From Mycolicibacterium sp. P9-22 (lineage in GTDB: Bacteria; Actinomycetota; Actinomycetes; Mycobacteriales; Mycobacteriaceae), in NCBI RefSeq assembly GCF_008329585.1, contig NZ_NPKP01000013.1, forward strand, positions 1 through 64,000: a stretch of DNA of 64,000 nt, written 5' to 3'. The position numbers and the translations under genes were made by a program. A model generated the notes under the pieces. It was not told where the DNA came from. It saw nothing but the letters and a program-made list of their open reading frames with translations, and ran no database searches. Positions 25,043-32,826 of the stretch are shown here, one piece after another (positions within the stretch are counted from its first letter, which is position 1; each line of letters begins with the position of its first letter).

Positions 25043-25870
25043 GTGGAGGGTGACTCATCGCGGGATCCGGGAACATCGGATGGTTCGGGTGCGACCACCA
25101 GCCGTGGGGAAGACGCCGAGTCGAATCTGTTCCGCATCGACGGGGAGTCGCTGTTCGTCGGGCTGGGCACCATCTGTGACACCGCAGCCCGACTGACCGG
25201 TGTCGATGGCGCCGCCGTGGCAGTGCTGACGGGTGACGTACGCGAATTGGTGCATGCCACCGATGCGCTGGCGCAGCAGATCGACGAGCTGCAATTCACC
25301 CTCGGTGAGGGTCCGTGTCTGCAGGCTTACGCGCAGGACCACGATGAGTTGTGGCCGTCGATCGAGGACCGCGAATTCGCCCGGCGCTGGCCCTTGTTCA
25401 CCGCCGAAGTGCTGCCGCTCGGTGTGGCCGCGGTGTTCGCATTCCCGGTCGCCGGGGCCACCCGCCCCATGGGCGTACTCGAGTTGTACCGCCGCACCCC
25501 CGGCGCGTTGGCACCGTCCGAACTGCACTCCGCGCGTACCTGCAGCACCGCCATCAGTGACAGGCTGGGGGCCAACTGGCAGAGCCAGGTGCAGCGCAGT
25601 GGCGGTGCCCTTGCGGCCGTCGAGGCGGTCGGACTGCACGACGGATCGTCGACGCATGTCGATGATCGGTTCACCCGCGGGCAGGTGCACATCGCCGCCG
25701 GCATGGTGGCGGTTCAATTGAAGGTATCCACCCAGGACGGAATGACGCGATTGCGAGCACACGCGTATGCCGAGAGAAGATCGGTGGTCGCAGTCGCCGC
25801 CGATGTGGTGAGCCGGAGGTTGTCGTTCCGCGACCTCGATGACGATGCCGGCCCGGGCACGGGGCGATGA
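25043..25870 (+). CDS. GAF and ANTAR-like domain protein 1
   Basis: This 275-residue cytoplasmic protein starts at GTG 25043 after GAAGAGG. The GAF domain spans about residues 35-170 (LFVGLGTICDTAARLTGVDGAAVAVL, then QFTLGEGPCLQAYAQDHDELWPS). An ANTAR-like three-helix domain lies at about 205-260 (FTRGQVHIAAGMVAVQLKVSTQDGMTRLRAHAYAERRSVVAVAADVVSRRL). ANTAR domains bind paired hexaloop RNA hairpins and prevent transcription termination; GAF domains sense ligands or redox state. The ligand is unknown. It lies 1 base before a second gene of the same type. Confidence 0.83.
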   Translation: MEGDSSRDPGTSDGSGATTSRGEDAESNLFRIDGESLFVGLGTICDTAARLTGVDGAAVAVLTGDVRELVHATDALAQQIDELQFTLGEGPCLQAYAQDHDELWPSIEDREFARRWPLFTAEVLPLGVAAVFAFPVAGATRPMGVLELYRRTPGALAPSELHSARTCSTAISDRLGANWQSQVQRSGGALAAVEAVGLHDGSSTHVDDRFTRGQVHIAAGMVAVQLKVSTQDGMTRLRAHAYAERRSVVAVAADVVSRRLSFRDLDDDAGPGTGR

Positions 25871-25871
25871 C

Positions 25872-26696
25872 GTGGCCAGCACCGAGCAGGAAGGGCCGAA
25901 AGAGATGACTGCAGCGCGTAATCGGCTCGCGATCGCCGACTTGACCACAACGTTGACGACCGATTTCGATCTACCCACGGTGCTCAACGCCATCGCCTTC
26001 GATGCATGCCGCGGGTACATGGCGTTCTCGGCGGTGGTGGGTCTTCTCGACGACCGCGACGGTGACGCCGAGCTCAGAGTGGTCGCCGAGGCGCTGCGCG
26101 AACCCACCGACAGCGATCTGGCGTTCGTGGCCGTCGGTCCCGCTTTCGAGAGTGCACGCGACGGTGCGGTCACGATGATCCCGGACCTTTCCCAGCCCCG
26201 CGACACGCGTTGGCCCGACTATCGCCGGGAGGCGCTGCGGGCCGGCGTGTACGGAATGCGGGCCTTCCCGGTGACCGCGCTCGGCGCGCGCATGGGGGCG
26301 TTGGTGGTGCACACCGACGAACCCTGGGGTACCGCCCGTCCCAATGACCTGGGCCAGACGCTGGCCAACCTGACCGCCCTTGCCCTGTCCATCGCGCCGC
26401 ATTCCGACATCCGCCGTAGCACCACCGAAGACCTGGTTGCGTCGGTGTTGCAGGGCAGTGCCATGATCGCCACGGCGATCGGCATCGTCGCCGAGACCCT
26501 CGGCGCCACCATCGACCAGGCGCGACTGACGCTCAATCGCCTGGCACGCGCGCACGGCGTCACGGTCAGTGCGCACGCCGCAGCCGTCGTGGCCGCCTAC
26601 GACCGTGACCCCACGGCCGACCTGGCCGCACACGAACTGTTGAGCACACCACCACAGCTTCGTCCACCGACCAGCATCAAATCTCGCGGGAGCTGA
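25872..26696 (+). CDS. GAF and ANTAR-like domain protein 2
   Basis: This protein of about 274 residues starts at GTG 25872 (ASTEQEGPKEMTAARNRLA), one base after the previous stop; ATG 25905 is an alternative. The GAF domain covers about residues 20-180 (TTTLTTDFDLPTVLNAIAFDACRGYMAFSAVV, TRWPDYRREALRAGVYGMRAFPV). The C-terminal helices (TTEDLVASVLQGSAMIATAIGIVAETLGATIDQARLTLNRLARAHGVTVSAHAAAVV) look like a diverged ANTAR domain lacking the classic Q-A-K-G-I-L core. It is coupled to protein 1, so the two may work as a hetero-pair. Confidence 0.8.
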   Translation: MASTEQEGPKEMTAARNRLAIADLTTTLTTDFDLPTVLNAIAFDACRGYMAFSAVVGLLDDRDGDAELRVVAEALREPTDSDLAFVAVGPAFESARDGAVTMIPDLSQPRDTRWPDYRREALRAGVYGMRAFPVTALGARMGALVVHTDEPWGTARPNDLGQTLANLTALALSIAPHSDIRRSTTEDLVASVLQGSAMIATAIGIVAETLGATIDQARLTLNRLARAHGVTVSAHAAAVVAAYDRDPTADLAAHELLSTPPQLRPPTSIKSRGS

Positions 26697-26747
26697 GCTG
26701 GAATTCTCACGAGTGGATATGGTGGATGATCAATACGGGAGGCTGCG

Positions 26748-27458
26748 ATGAGCACATCTGAGGAGGCTCGGACAGCCGACGATATCGGAACGGCGATGGC
26801 CGAACTGGCCACCAATTTCGCCAGCCACACCGACCTGGAAACCACCCTGAATGCCGTGACCGCGCAGGCCGTGCGGTTGATCGCCGAGGTCGACTTCGCC
26901 GACATCCTGCTCATCGACGGGGACGGCCACCGTTCGATGGCGCCGACATCGCCGATCACGGTGAAACTCGACACGGTCCAGGTCGAACTCGCACAGGGCC
27001 CTTGCCTGGAGGCCATCACCAGCGAGCCGCTGGTCCACAGCGCGGACTTCGGCATGGAGTCACGCTGGCCCGAATTCAGTACCGCGGCACTGGACAACGG
27101 CATTCAGAGCATGATGTCGTTCCACCTGTACACCCATCCCGACCGGACCCGCGGCGGGATCACCGGGAGAGCCGCACTGAACCTCTTCAGTCGCAATGTG
27201 GGTCCGTTCAGCCTGGCCGATCAGGCAGTCGGCGCGATGCTGGCCACCCATGCCGCGACTGCGCTGATCGCCGCCAACCGTCAGCTGCAATTCGAGTCGG
27301 CGTTGCACAGCCGCGATGTCCTCGGACAGGCCAAGGGCATTCTCATGGAACGCTTCAAGATCGACGCGGTTCGGGCGTTCAATCTGATGACGAAACTCTC
27401 CCAGGACACCAACACACCGGTGCGTATCATCGCTCAGCGCATCGTCGACAACCCCTGA
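26748..27458 (+). CDS. GAF and ANTAR domain protein 3
   Basis: This 236-residue protein starts at ATG 26748, 7 bases after GGGAGG. The GAF domain (residues 10-165) includes TTLNAVTAQAVRLIAEVDFADILLI and VELAQGPCLEAITSEPLVHSADF. The C-terminal ANTAR domain (about 180-236) is canonical: SRDVLGQAKGILMERFKIDAVRAFNLMTKLSQDTNTPVRIIAQRIV. This is the best-conserved RNA-binding module of the three neighbours. It is separated by 51 bases from protein 2 and is convergent with the SDR gene. Confidence 0.87.
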   Translation: MSTSEEARTADDIGTAMAELATNFASHTDLETTLNAVTAQAVRLIAEVDFADILLIDGDGHRSMAPTSPITVKLDTVQVELAQGPCLEAITSEPLVHSADFGMESRWPEFSTAALDNGIQSMMSFHLYTHPDRTRGGITGRAALNLFSRNVGPFSLADQAVGAMLATHAATALIAANRQLQFESALHSRDVLGQAKGILMERFKIDAVRAFNLMTKLSQDTNTPVRIIAQRIVDNP

Positions 27459-27486
27459 TCCGAAAACCGCCGTCGGGGCGGCGATC

Positions 27487-28326
27487 TCAGAGGATGGGGC
27501 GGCCGCCGGTGACCGCCACCCGTGCACCCGAGATGTAGCTGCCCTCATCGGAGGCCAGCAGCACGTACACCGGAGCCAGTTCGACGGGTTGGCCGGCGCG
27601 CCCCAGCGGGACGTTGTCACCGAACTTGCTGACCTTCTCCGGCGGCATGGTCGCCGGGATCAGCGGCGTCCAGATCGGACCCGGCGCCACGCTGTTGACG
27701 CGGATGCCGTCCGGCCCGAGCAGCTGCGCCAGGCTGGCGCTGAAGTTGGCGATCGCCGCCTTCGTCGCGGCATAGGGCGCCAGCGTCGGATTCGGCGAAT
27801 CCGAGTTCACCGAGGAACTCGCGATGATCGAGGATCCCGCGGGCATGTGCGGGGCGGCGGCCTTGGCGAGGTAGAAGAATGCCCCGATATTGAGCTTGAA
27901 GGTGTAGTCCCACTCCTCGTCGCTGATCTCCTGGAGATTGTCATGGGTCATCTGATATGCGGCGTTGACCACCAGCACATCGAGACCACCCCATTGTTCG
28001 ACGACGGTCTCGATCACCGAGCGACAATGCGCCGCGTCGGACAGATCGCCGGAGATGGCGATGGCCCGCCGGCCGGCGTCTTCGATGAGCTGCTGCACCT
28101 GTTTGGCGTCATCGTGTTCGTTGAGATAGGCAATGGCGACATCGGCGCCCTCACGGGCGAAGGCTATCGCCGCAGCCCGGCCGATACCGCTGTCGCCGCC
28201 GGTGATCAGCGTCCGCTTACCGGCCAGCCTGCCCGAACCCCGGTAACTGTCTTCACCGCAGTCCGGCAGCGGAGACATTTCTGACTGGATGCCGGGCGGA
28301 ACCTGCTGTTGCTCAGGGAATCCCAT
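27487..28326 (-). CDS. short-chain dehydrogenase/reductase, general-stress type
   Basis: This 279-residue NAD(P)-dependent SDR has the cofactor motif LITGGDSGIGRAAAIAFAREGADV (TGxxxGIG), VNAAYQ for the NAG motif, and catalytic Ser-Tyr-Lys in SSSVN and YAATKAA. The 35-residue N-terminal arm (FPEQQQVPPGIQSEMSPLPDCGEDSYRGSGRL) is characteristic of the YhdF/YghA-like group of stress-induced SDRs. Substrate is unknown. It lies 18 bases downstream of the stand-alone ANTAR gene in one operon, so ANTAR-mediated antitermination is possible. Confidence 0.9.
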   Translation of the reverse strand: MGFPEQQQVPPGIQSEMSPLPDCGEDSYRGSGRLAGKRTLITGGDSGIGRAAAIAFAREGADVAIAYLNEHDDAKQVQQLIEDAGRRAIAISGDLSDAAHCRSVIETVVEQWGGLDVLVVNAAYQMTHDNLQEISDEEWDYTFKLNIGAFFYLAKAAAPHMPAGSSIIASSSVNSDSPNPTLAPYAATKAAIANFSASLAQLLGPDGIRVNSVAPGPIWTPLIPATMPPEKVSKFGDNVPLGRAGQPVELAPVYVLLASDEGSYISGARVAVTGGRPIL

Positions 28327-28344
28327 GGTGGACCTTTCTTCGGG

Positions 28345-28689
28345 CTAAGCCATGCCCGTCGGTACGGTTGTTGAATCTGCGGCTGTCCGGGCTGTCGGGT
28401 GGCCCCCCGGCGGGGGAAGCAACGTTCCCCAACGGTGCTCGGCGACTCGCGCGGCCGGGTCGGACATCATCGGGTCGAGGCCACCAGCGGCCGCCACCAG
28501 CCCTCTGGCCAACGCATAGGTGGAGAGGCCGGCATCGCGTCCGGCAGAAACCAATTCGGTGATCGCCTGTTCGGGTGAGCAGCGGCGCAACCCGATCAGA
28601 ATGCCCTCGGCGAGATGCAGCGTGCGTGCCCGGGCCACGGAATCGTCGACACCGGAATACGCGCTCTCTGGTCCCAGTTCGTATCGCAT
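28345..28689 (-). CDS. stand-alone ANTAR domain protein
   Basis: This 114-residue protein has an ANTAR domain at about residues 18-65: VARARTLHLAEGILIGLRRCSPEQAITELVSAGRDAGLSTYALARGLV. There is no GAF or receiver domain, so it could be an unregulated RNA binder or act with the GAF/ANTAR proteins nearby. The C-terminal 45 residues are Pro/Thr/Arg-rich and probably disordered. It is the first gene of an operon with the SDR and divergent from the FAD/Rieske oxidoreductase. Confidence 0.75.
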   Translation of the reverse strand: MRYELGPESAYSGVDDSVARARTLHLAEGILIGLRRCSPEQAITELVSAGRDAGLSTYALARGLVAAAGGLDPMMSDPAARVAEHRWGTLLPPPGGHPTARTAADSTTVPTGMA

Positions 28690-28838
28690 CAGTTCTCACA
28701 TCCTGTTGGCAGGTCTGTGTCGGGACGGGTACCCACTGCAGATGCCGTTATGCATTCCCTACGGCCATCAAACGAACGAATCGTGGGCGGCGAACCCGGA
28801 GCAGGTTTGGCGGTGCTGTGCCGGGGAAAAGAGGAGAC

Positions 28839-30347
28839 ATGCCCTCACTCTGGCTCGACGGCCGCGGCGAACGGCCCACCAGCACACCATCGGTACCCGA
28901 GCAGCTTTCCTATGACGTCGTCGTCGTCGGCGCGGGTCTGACCGGGCTCACGACGGCGGTCCTGCTCGCCAGGGCCGGCAAGCGGGTCATTGTCGTCGAG
29001 GCGCGTCACGTCGGTGCCGGTACGACCGGCAACACCACCGGCAAGGTCAGTCTCCTGCAGGGCACCAAGCTGTCACGGATCTCCGCCAAGCACGGCACCG
29101 ACCTTCTGCGCGCCTACGTCGCGGGCAACACCGAGGGCCGGGACTGGCTGCTGCGCTACTGCGACAGCCACGGTTTGTCCGTTCAGTTCGAGGACGCGTT
29201 CAGCTATGCACAGTCCGCCGGCGGCGTTCAGGACGCGAGGGCCGAACTGGCGGCCGGCAGGGAGGCGGGCCTCGATGTGCGCTGGGAGGCCGATGCTGAT
29301 GTGCCCTTCCCGTATTTCGGTGGGGTCAGGCTGCCGGACCAGGCGCAGATCGACCCGGTGCCGTTGTTGAGTAGCCTGGTCACCGAGATCGAGTTACATG
29401 GTGGCACAGTGCAATCCGGCGCTCGGGTGGAGTCGGTGTCGGGCCACGGGCCGCTGCGGGTACAGGTACGCCTCAACGGGGACACCGCCACGACTTCGCA
29501 GAAGCTGGTCATCCGTGCGGATCGGTGCGTGCTGGCGACCGGAATCCCCATCCTGGATCGCGGTGCCTATTTCGCCCGTCTCAAGCCGCACCGTTCGTAC
29601 TGCCTGGCCTTCGATGTACCCGGCGATATCACCAGGCCCATGTTCCTCTCCGTCGATTCCCCGACCCGTTCGGTGCGCTACGCGCCGTTCGCCGGCCAGG
29701 AGAAACTCGTCGTCGGGGGCGCCGGACACACCGTCGGGCGTGCCTCGTCGGCCGCTCGGTCGGTGGGCGAACTGGCCCGCTGGACCGTCCTGCACTATCC
29801 GGGAGCCGTGCAGACTCACTTCTGGTCGGCCCAGGACTATTCGCCTATCGACGAGCTGCCCTACGTCGGTCCGATCCTGCCGGGATCCGACTCTGTCTTC
29901 GTGGCAACGGGATTCGACAAATGGGGGATGACCAACGGGGTTGCCGCCGCGCTGGCGCTGTCGTCGCGGATCCTGGGAGGCCGGATGGATTGGGCGACGG
30001 CATTCGCCAGTTGGAGCCCCCACGAGTTGACCGGTCTGAGCACCGCCGTGACGGCGAACGCCGAGGTCGGTTACCACCTCGTCAAGGGTTGGCTGACACC
30101 GAGCACCGTTCGCGATGCCCATCCGGGCCAGGGCGGCGGGGTGGTGGCCGGTCCGCCCTGGCACCTCGCGGCCATCAGCAAGCCGGACGGCTCCGAGCAG
30201 ACGGTGTCACCGGTCTGTCCGCACCTGGGCGGCATCGTGGCGTGGAACGACGCCGATCACGCGTGGGAGTGCCCCCTGCATGGCTCCCGGTTCGGCGCCG
30301 ATGGGGAGCTACTGGAGGGGCCGGCCACCCGGGGGCTGTCCCGGTGA
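28839..30347 (+). CDS. FAD-dependent oxidoreductase with C-terminal Rieske domain
   Basis: This 502-residue protein starts at ATG 28839, with GAGGAG 3 bases upstream. The DAO-type FAD domain opens with VVVVGAGLTGLTTAVLLARAGKRVIVVEA (about residues 27-55) and closes with PYVGPILPGSDSVFVATGFDKWGMTNG. The C-terminal Rieske domain has CPHLGG (about 459-464) and CPLHGSRF (about 478-485), giving the Cys-x-His and Cys-x-x-His ligands of a 2Fe-2S cluster. The fusion is known in stress-linked oxidoreductases, but the substrate is unknown. A weak SigF-like site (GTTG-N18-GGGTAC, 28705-28732) precedes it. Confidence 0.88.
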   Translation: MPSLWLDGRGERPTSTPSVPEQLSYDVVVVGAGLTGLTTAVLLARAGKRVIVVEARHVGAGTTGNTTGKVSLLQGTKLSRISAKHGTDLLRAYVAGNTEGRDWLLRYCDSHGLSVQFEDAFSYAQSAGGVQDARAELAAGREAGLDVRWEADADVPFPYFGGVRLPDQAQIDPVPLLSSLVTEIELHGGTVQSGARVESVSGHGPLRVQVRLNGDTATTSQKLVIRADRCVLATGIPILDRGAYFARLKPHRSYCLAFDVPGDITRPMFLSVDSPTRSVRYAPFAGQEKLVVGGAGHTVGRASSAARSVGELARWTVLHYPGAVQTHFWSAQDYSPIDELPYVGPILPGSDSVFVATGFDKWGMTNGVAAALALSSRILGGRMDWATAFASWSPHELTGLSTAVTANAEVGYHLVKGWLTPSTVRDAHPGQGGGVVAGPPWHLAAISKPDGSEQTVSPVCPHLGGIVAWNDADHAWECPLHGSRFGADGELLEGPATRGLSR

Positions 30348-30508
30348 GATCAACCGCGGCCGGCCGCTGACCGGGCGATTCGGGTTGTGGCGGTGACGGG
30401 GAAGCGTTGCTGTTCTCTCAACGTCGGGTTGCCTTCGGTCCGCACCTTGTACCGGCTCGACGCAACCAGCCCGCTGTCGGCACCGTTACTGGCTATCCCC
30501 GCCGATTC

Positions 30509-30555
30509 GCACGTTCAAACGTGCCGGATGCCGGGCGCACTGGCGTGCGCCCGGC
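30509..30555. terminator. two hairpins between the convergent FAD/Rieske and hsp20 genes
   Basis: GCCGGGCGCAC (30530-30540) pairs with GTGCGCCCGGC (30545-30555) over a TGGC loop, an 11-bp perfect stem just past the hsp20 stop. A second palindrome GCACGTT-CA-AACGTGC occupies 30509-30524. Both can fold on either strand, so this is a likely bidirectional terminator for the 218-base gap. I see no other gene in the gap. Confidence 0.6.
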
Positions 30556-30565
30556 GGCGGGCGGG

Positions 30566-31015
30566 CTACTCGGCTTCGACGGTCTTGGGTTCGATCGACG
30601 TCTGAGATGGCGCGCGGGTGACCTCGATACGACGCGGCTTGGCTCGTTCGGCAAGGGGGATAGTCACGGTCAAGACGCCGTTCTCGTAGGTGGCGGCGAT
30701 GCCCGCCGTGTCGATCCCTTCACCCAGCGACAGTTGCCGGCGATAGGTGCCGGCAAAGCGCTCGTTGGCCAGCCACTGCACACCTTCGTCCGAGCGTGCC
30801 GAGCGGTGTGCGGTGAGTGTCAGGGTGCCATGGTCGACATTGACGTCGACCGAGCCGGGATCCACACCGGGTAGATCGGCGGTCAGGACGTAGTGATCAT
30901 CGACCTTGTAGAGGTCCATCGGCATGAACCGGGGACTCCGCGTTGATCCGGTCTGGCTGTTCAGCAAGCCCCGGGTCAGGGTGTCAAGGTCACTGAACGG
31001 ATCAAAACGAAGCAC
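30566..31015 (-). CDS. small heat-shock protein Hsp20
   Basis: This 149-residue alpha-crystallin-type chaperone holds unfolded proteins without using ATP. The alpha-crystallin domain spans about residues 35-130: MDLYKVDDHYVLTADLPGVDPGSVDVNVDHGTLTLTA through YRRQLSLGEGIDTAGIAATYENGVLTVTIPL, with the final beta-strand motif ENGVLTVTIPL. A C-terminal I-x-V (RRIEVTR) anchor is present. GTG 31015 is chosen because an AGGAGG site lies 8 bases upstream; longer ORFs run into the operator. A CIRCE-like operator at 31087-31113 suggests heat-inducible control by HrcA. Confidence 0.93.
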   Translation of the reverse strand: MLRFDPFSDLDTLTRGLLNSQTGSTRSPRFMPMDLYKVDDHYVLTADLPGVDPGSVDVNVDHGTLTLTAHRSARSDEGVQWLANERFAGTYRRQLSLGEGIDTAGIAATYENGVLTVTIPLAERAKPRRIEVTRAPSQTSIEPKTVEAE

Positions 31016-31086
31016 AGCAATACACCTCCTCGATCTCCTCCGGGCCCGCCCCTGCGGTGGGCCGCCATCACTGTGCAACACAAAAT

Positions 31087-31113
31087 TTAGCACTCTCGTG
31101 TCGAGAGTGCCAG
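31087..31113. promoter_or_regulatory. CIRCE-type HrcA operator upstream of hsp20
   Basis: TTAGCACTC (31087-31095), 9 bases, then GAGTGCCAG (31105-31113). The left arm equals the CIRCE consensus TTAGCACTC-N9-GAGTGCTAA and the right arm matches 7 of 9. The inner GCACTCTC/GAGAGTGC pair is a perfect 8-bp inverted repeat. A wider AT-rich inverted repeat ACAAAATTT (31080-31088) / AAATTTTGT (31126-31134) surrounds it. Confidence 0.8.
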
Positions 31114-31195
31114 ATCTCTCCGCAAAAATTTTGTGCGGTGTGTGTCTCCGAAAGTGAAGCGGCGCAGAGGGTTCGGCGCAGAGCCGCGACCCCGG

Positions 31196-31220
31196 GTTTG
31201 AGCTGCGGCATTGCGGCTAC
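31196..31220 (+). promoter_or_regulatory. SigF-like promoter before the SRPBCC gene (one mismatch)
   Basis: GTTT (31196-31199), 15 bases, GGCTAC (31215-31220), compared with the SigF pattern GTTT-N15-17-GGGTA. It lies 41 bases before ATG 31261. The single mismatch falls in the -10, so this is weaker than the katE site. Confidence 0.35.
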
Positions 31221-31260
31221 TCCGGGCGTGACGTGGCAGACCAGCAGAAGGGTGGGTCGA

Positions 31261-31746
31261 ATGGCCGAGCAACCAGAAGAGGTGGAGAGTCCGCTGACCG
31301 TCAAGCGGGACACCACGGCCGGCCGTGCGCAGGTGTGGGCGGTGATGGCCGATGGCTGGACGTATTCACAGTGGGTGGTCGGTAACAGCCGGATGCGGGC
31401 CGTCGACCCCGACTGGCCGCAGGTCGGCAGCACCATCCGGCACTCGATCGGCGTCTGGCCGCTGCTGCTCGATGACCTCACCGTGGTCGAGGAGTGTGAA
31501 CGGCTCGAACGACTGGTACTGCTGGCGAAGGGGCGGCCGTTCGGCAAGGCCCGAATCACGCTGCGGCTTTTCGATATCGATGGCGGCGGCTGTCGCATCG
31601 AGATGGCAGAGGTGCCCGTCGGCGCACCTATGGGATGGGTGCCGAAACGGCTGGCGCTCGCCGCGGCGTTCCCGCGCAACAGGGAGTGCACGTGGCGGCT
31701 GGCGGCCATGGCCGAACGACGGGCCCCGGATGACGTCGAGGAGTGA
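31261..31746 (+). CDS. SRPBCC (START-like) family protein
   Basis: This 161-residue protein starts at ATG 31261. The opening LTVKRDTTAGRAQVWAVMADGWTYSQWVVGNSRMRAVDPDWPQVGSTIRHSIGVWP and the closing long helix are typical of polyketide-cyclase/START-like ligand-binding proteins. The ligand is unknown. A longer ORF extends upstream but lacks family similarity. It is followed after 30 bases by the M42 peptidase gene and may be driven by a SigF-like promoter. Confidence 0.78.
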   Translation: MAEQPEEVESPLTVKRDTTAGRAQVWAVMADGWTYSQWVVGNSRMRAVDPDWPQVGSTIRHSIGVWPLLLDDLTVVEECERLERLVLLAKGRPFGKARITLRLFDIDGGGCRIEMAEVPVGAPMGWVPKRLALAAAFPRNRECTWRLAAMAERRAPDDVEE

Positions 31747-31776
31747 GACCGCTGGTGTCACGGTGAGGCCTGCGCG

Positions 31777-32826
31777 ATGAATGCGAAATTACTGCAGGAG
31801 TTGCTCTCCGCGTACGGGCCGTGCGGAGCGGAAGACGCGGTGCGACAGGTGTGTGCACGCGAACTCGAACCGCTGGTCGACGATATGTGGGTGGACCCCG
31901 CGGGCAATCTGGTCGGGGTGGTCCGCGGCGGCGATTCGCCCCCGATCCGGGTGATGGCGCACCTGGATGAACTGTCGATGATCATCAAGCGTGTCGAGCC
32001 CGACGGGTCGCTGCATGTCACCCAGCTCGGGTCGATGTACCCGGGCAACTTCGGGCTCGGTCCGGTGGCGATCCTGGGTGATCGGGAAACCCTGTGCGGG
32101 GTGCTGACTCTCGGCTCAGAGCACACCACCAAGGAGAGCCAACGCATCTGGGAGACCAAACCCGACCAGGGCGGTCAGGCGATGGACTGGCTGCATGTGT
32201 ACGTGTTCACCGGCCGCGCTCCTGACGAATTGGCCGCGGCCGGAGTGCATCCCGGCACGCGGGTGTGCGTGCACCAGAGCAAGCGCAACATCGTCGAGTT
32301 CGGCGACTACATCGGTGGCTACTTCATGGACGACCGGGCTCCGGCGGCGGCGTTGCTGCAAGCGGCGCATGCGCTGGCGGAAGCGGATCACACGTTGGCC
32401 GGCGATCTGTACCTGGTATTCACCACCAATGAGGAGATCGGCGGCATCGGCGGATCGTATGCGAGTCGGACCCTGCCCGGCGATCTCACGGTTGCCCTCG
32501 AGGTCGGTCCGGCGGAGGCCGAGTACGGGACAACGTGCTCGGGCGGACCGATCGTCGCGTACAGCGACGCCGAGTGTGTCTACGACAAGACAGTTGCCGA
32601 CTCGCTCATGGCGGTCGCGGGTGAGCGTGGACACTCGCCACAGGCGGCCGTGCTGGGCGCCTTCGAATCCGACTCGTCGCACGCCAAGGCGGGCGGGCTG
32701 TCGGCCCGCGCCGGTCTGCTGTGTATCCCGAAGCTGAGCACGCACGGCTACGAGGTCATCACGCGGGGCGCGATCGACGCCATGGCAGACGTGCTTGTCG
32801 GGTTTGTCGATCGCTGGCCCGGCTAG
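31777..32826 (+). CDS. M42-family metallo-aminopeptidase
   Basis: This 349-residue enzyme of the glutamyl/tetrahedral aminopeptidase (M42) family removes N-terminal residues from peptides using two metal ions. Metal ligands and catalytic residues are visible in VMAHLDELSMI (His and Asp), YFMDDRAPAAALL (bridging Asp), FTTNEEIGGIGG (catalytic Glu and ligand Glu), ALEVGPAE and the late His in KLSTHGYEV. No signal peptide, so it is cytoplasmic. The family forms tetrahedral dodecamers. The stop is adjacent to the stop of the convergent P450. Confidence 0.88.
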   Translation: MNAKLLQELLSAYGPCGAEDAVRQVCARELEPLVDDMWVDPAGNLVGVVRGGDSPPIRVMAHLDELSMIIKRVEPDGSLHVTQLGSMYPGNFGLGPVAILGDRETLCGVLTLGSEHTTKESQRIWETKPDQGGQAMDWLHVYVFTGRAPDELAAAGVHPGTRVCVHQSKRNIVEFGDYIGGYFMDDRAPAAALLQAAHALAEADHTLAGDLYLVFTTNEEIGGIGGSYASRTLPGDLTVALEVGPAEAEYGTTCSGGPIVAYSDAECVYDKTVADSLMAVAGERGHSPQAAVLGAFESDSSHAKAGGLSARAGLLCIPKLSTHGYEVITRGAIDAMADVLVGFVDRWPG

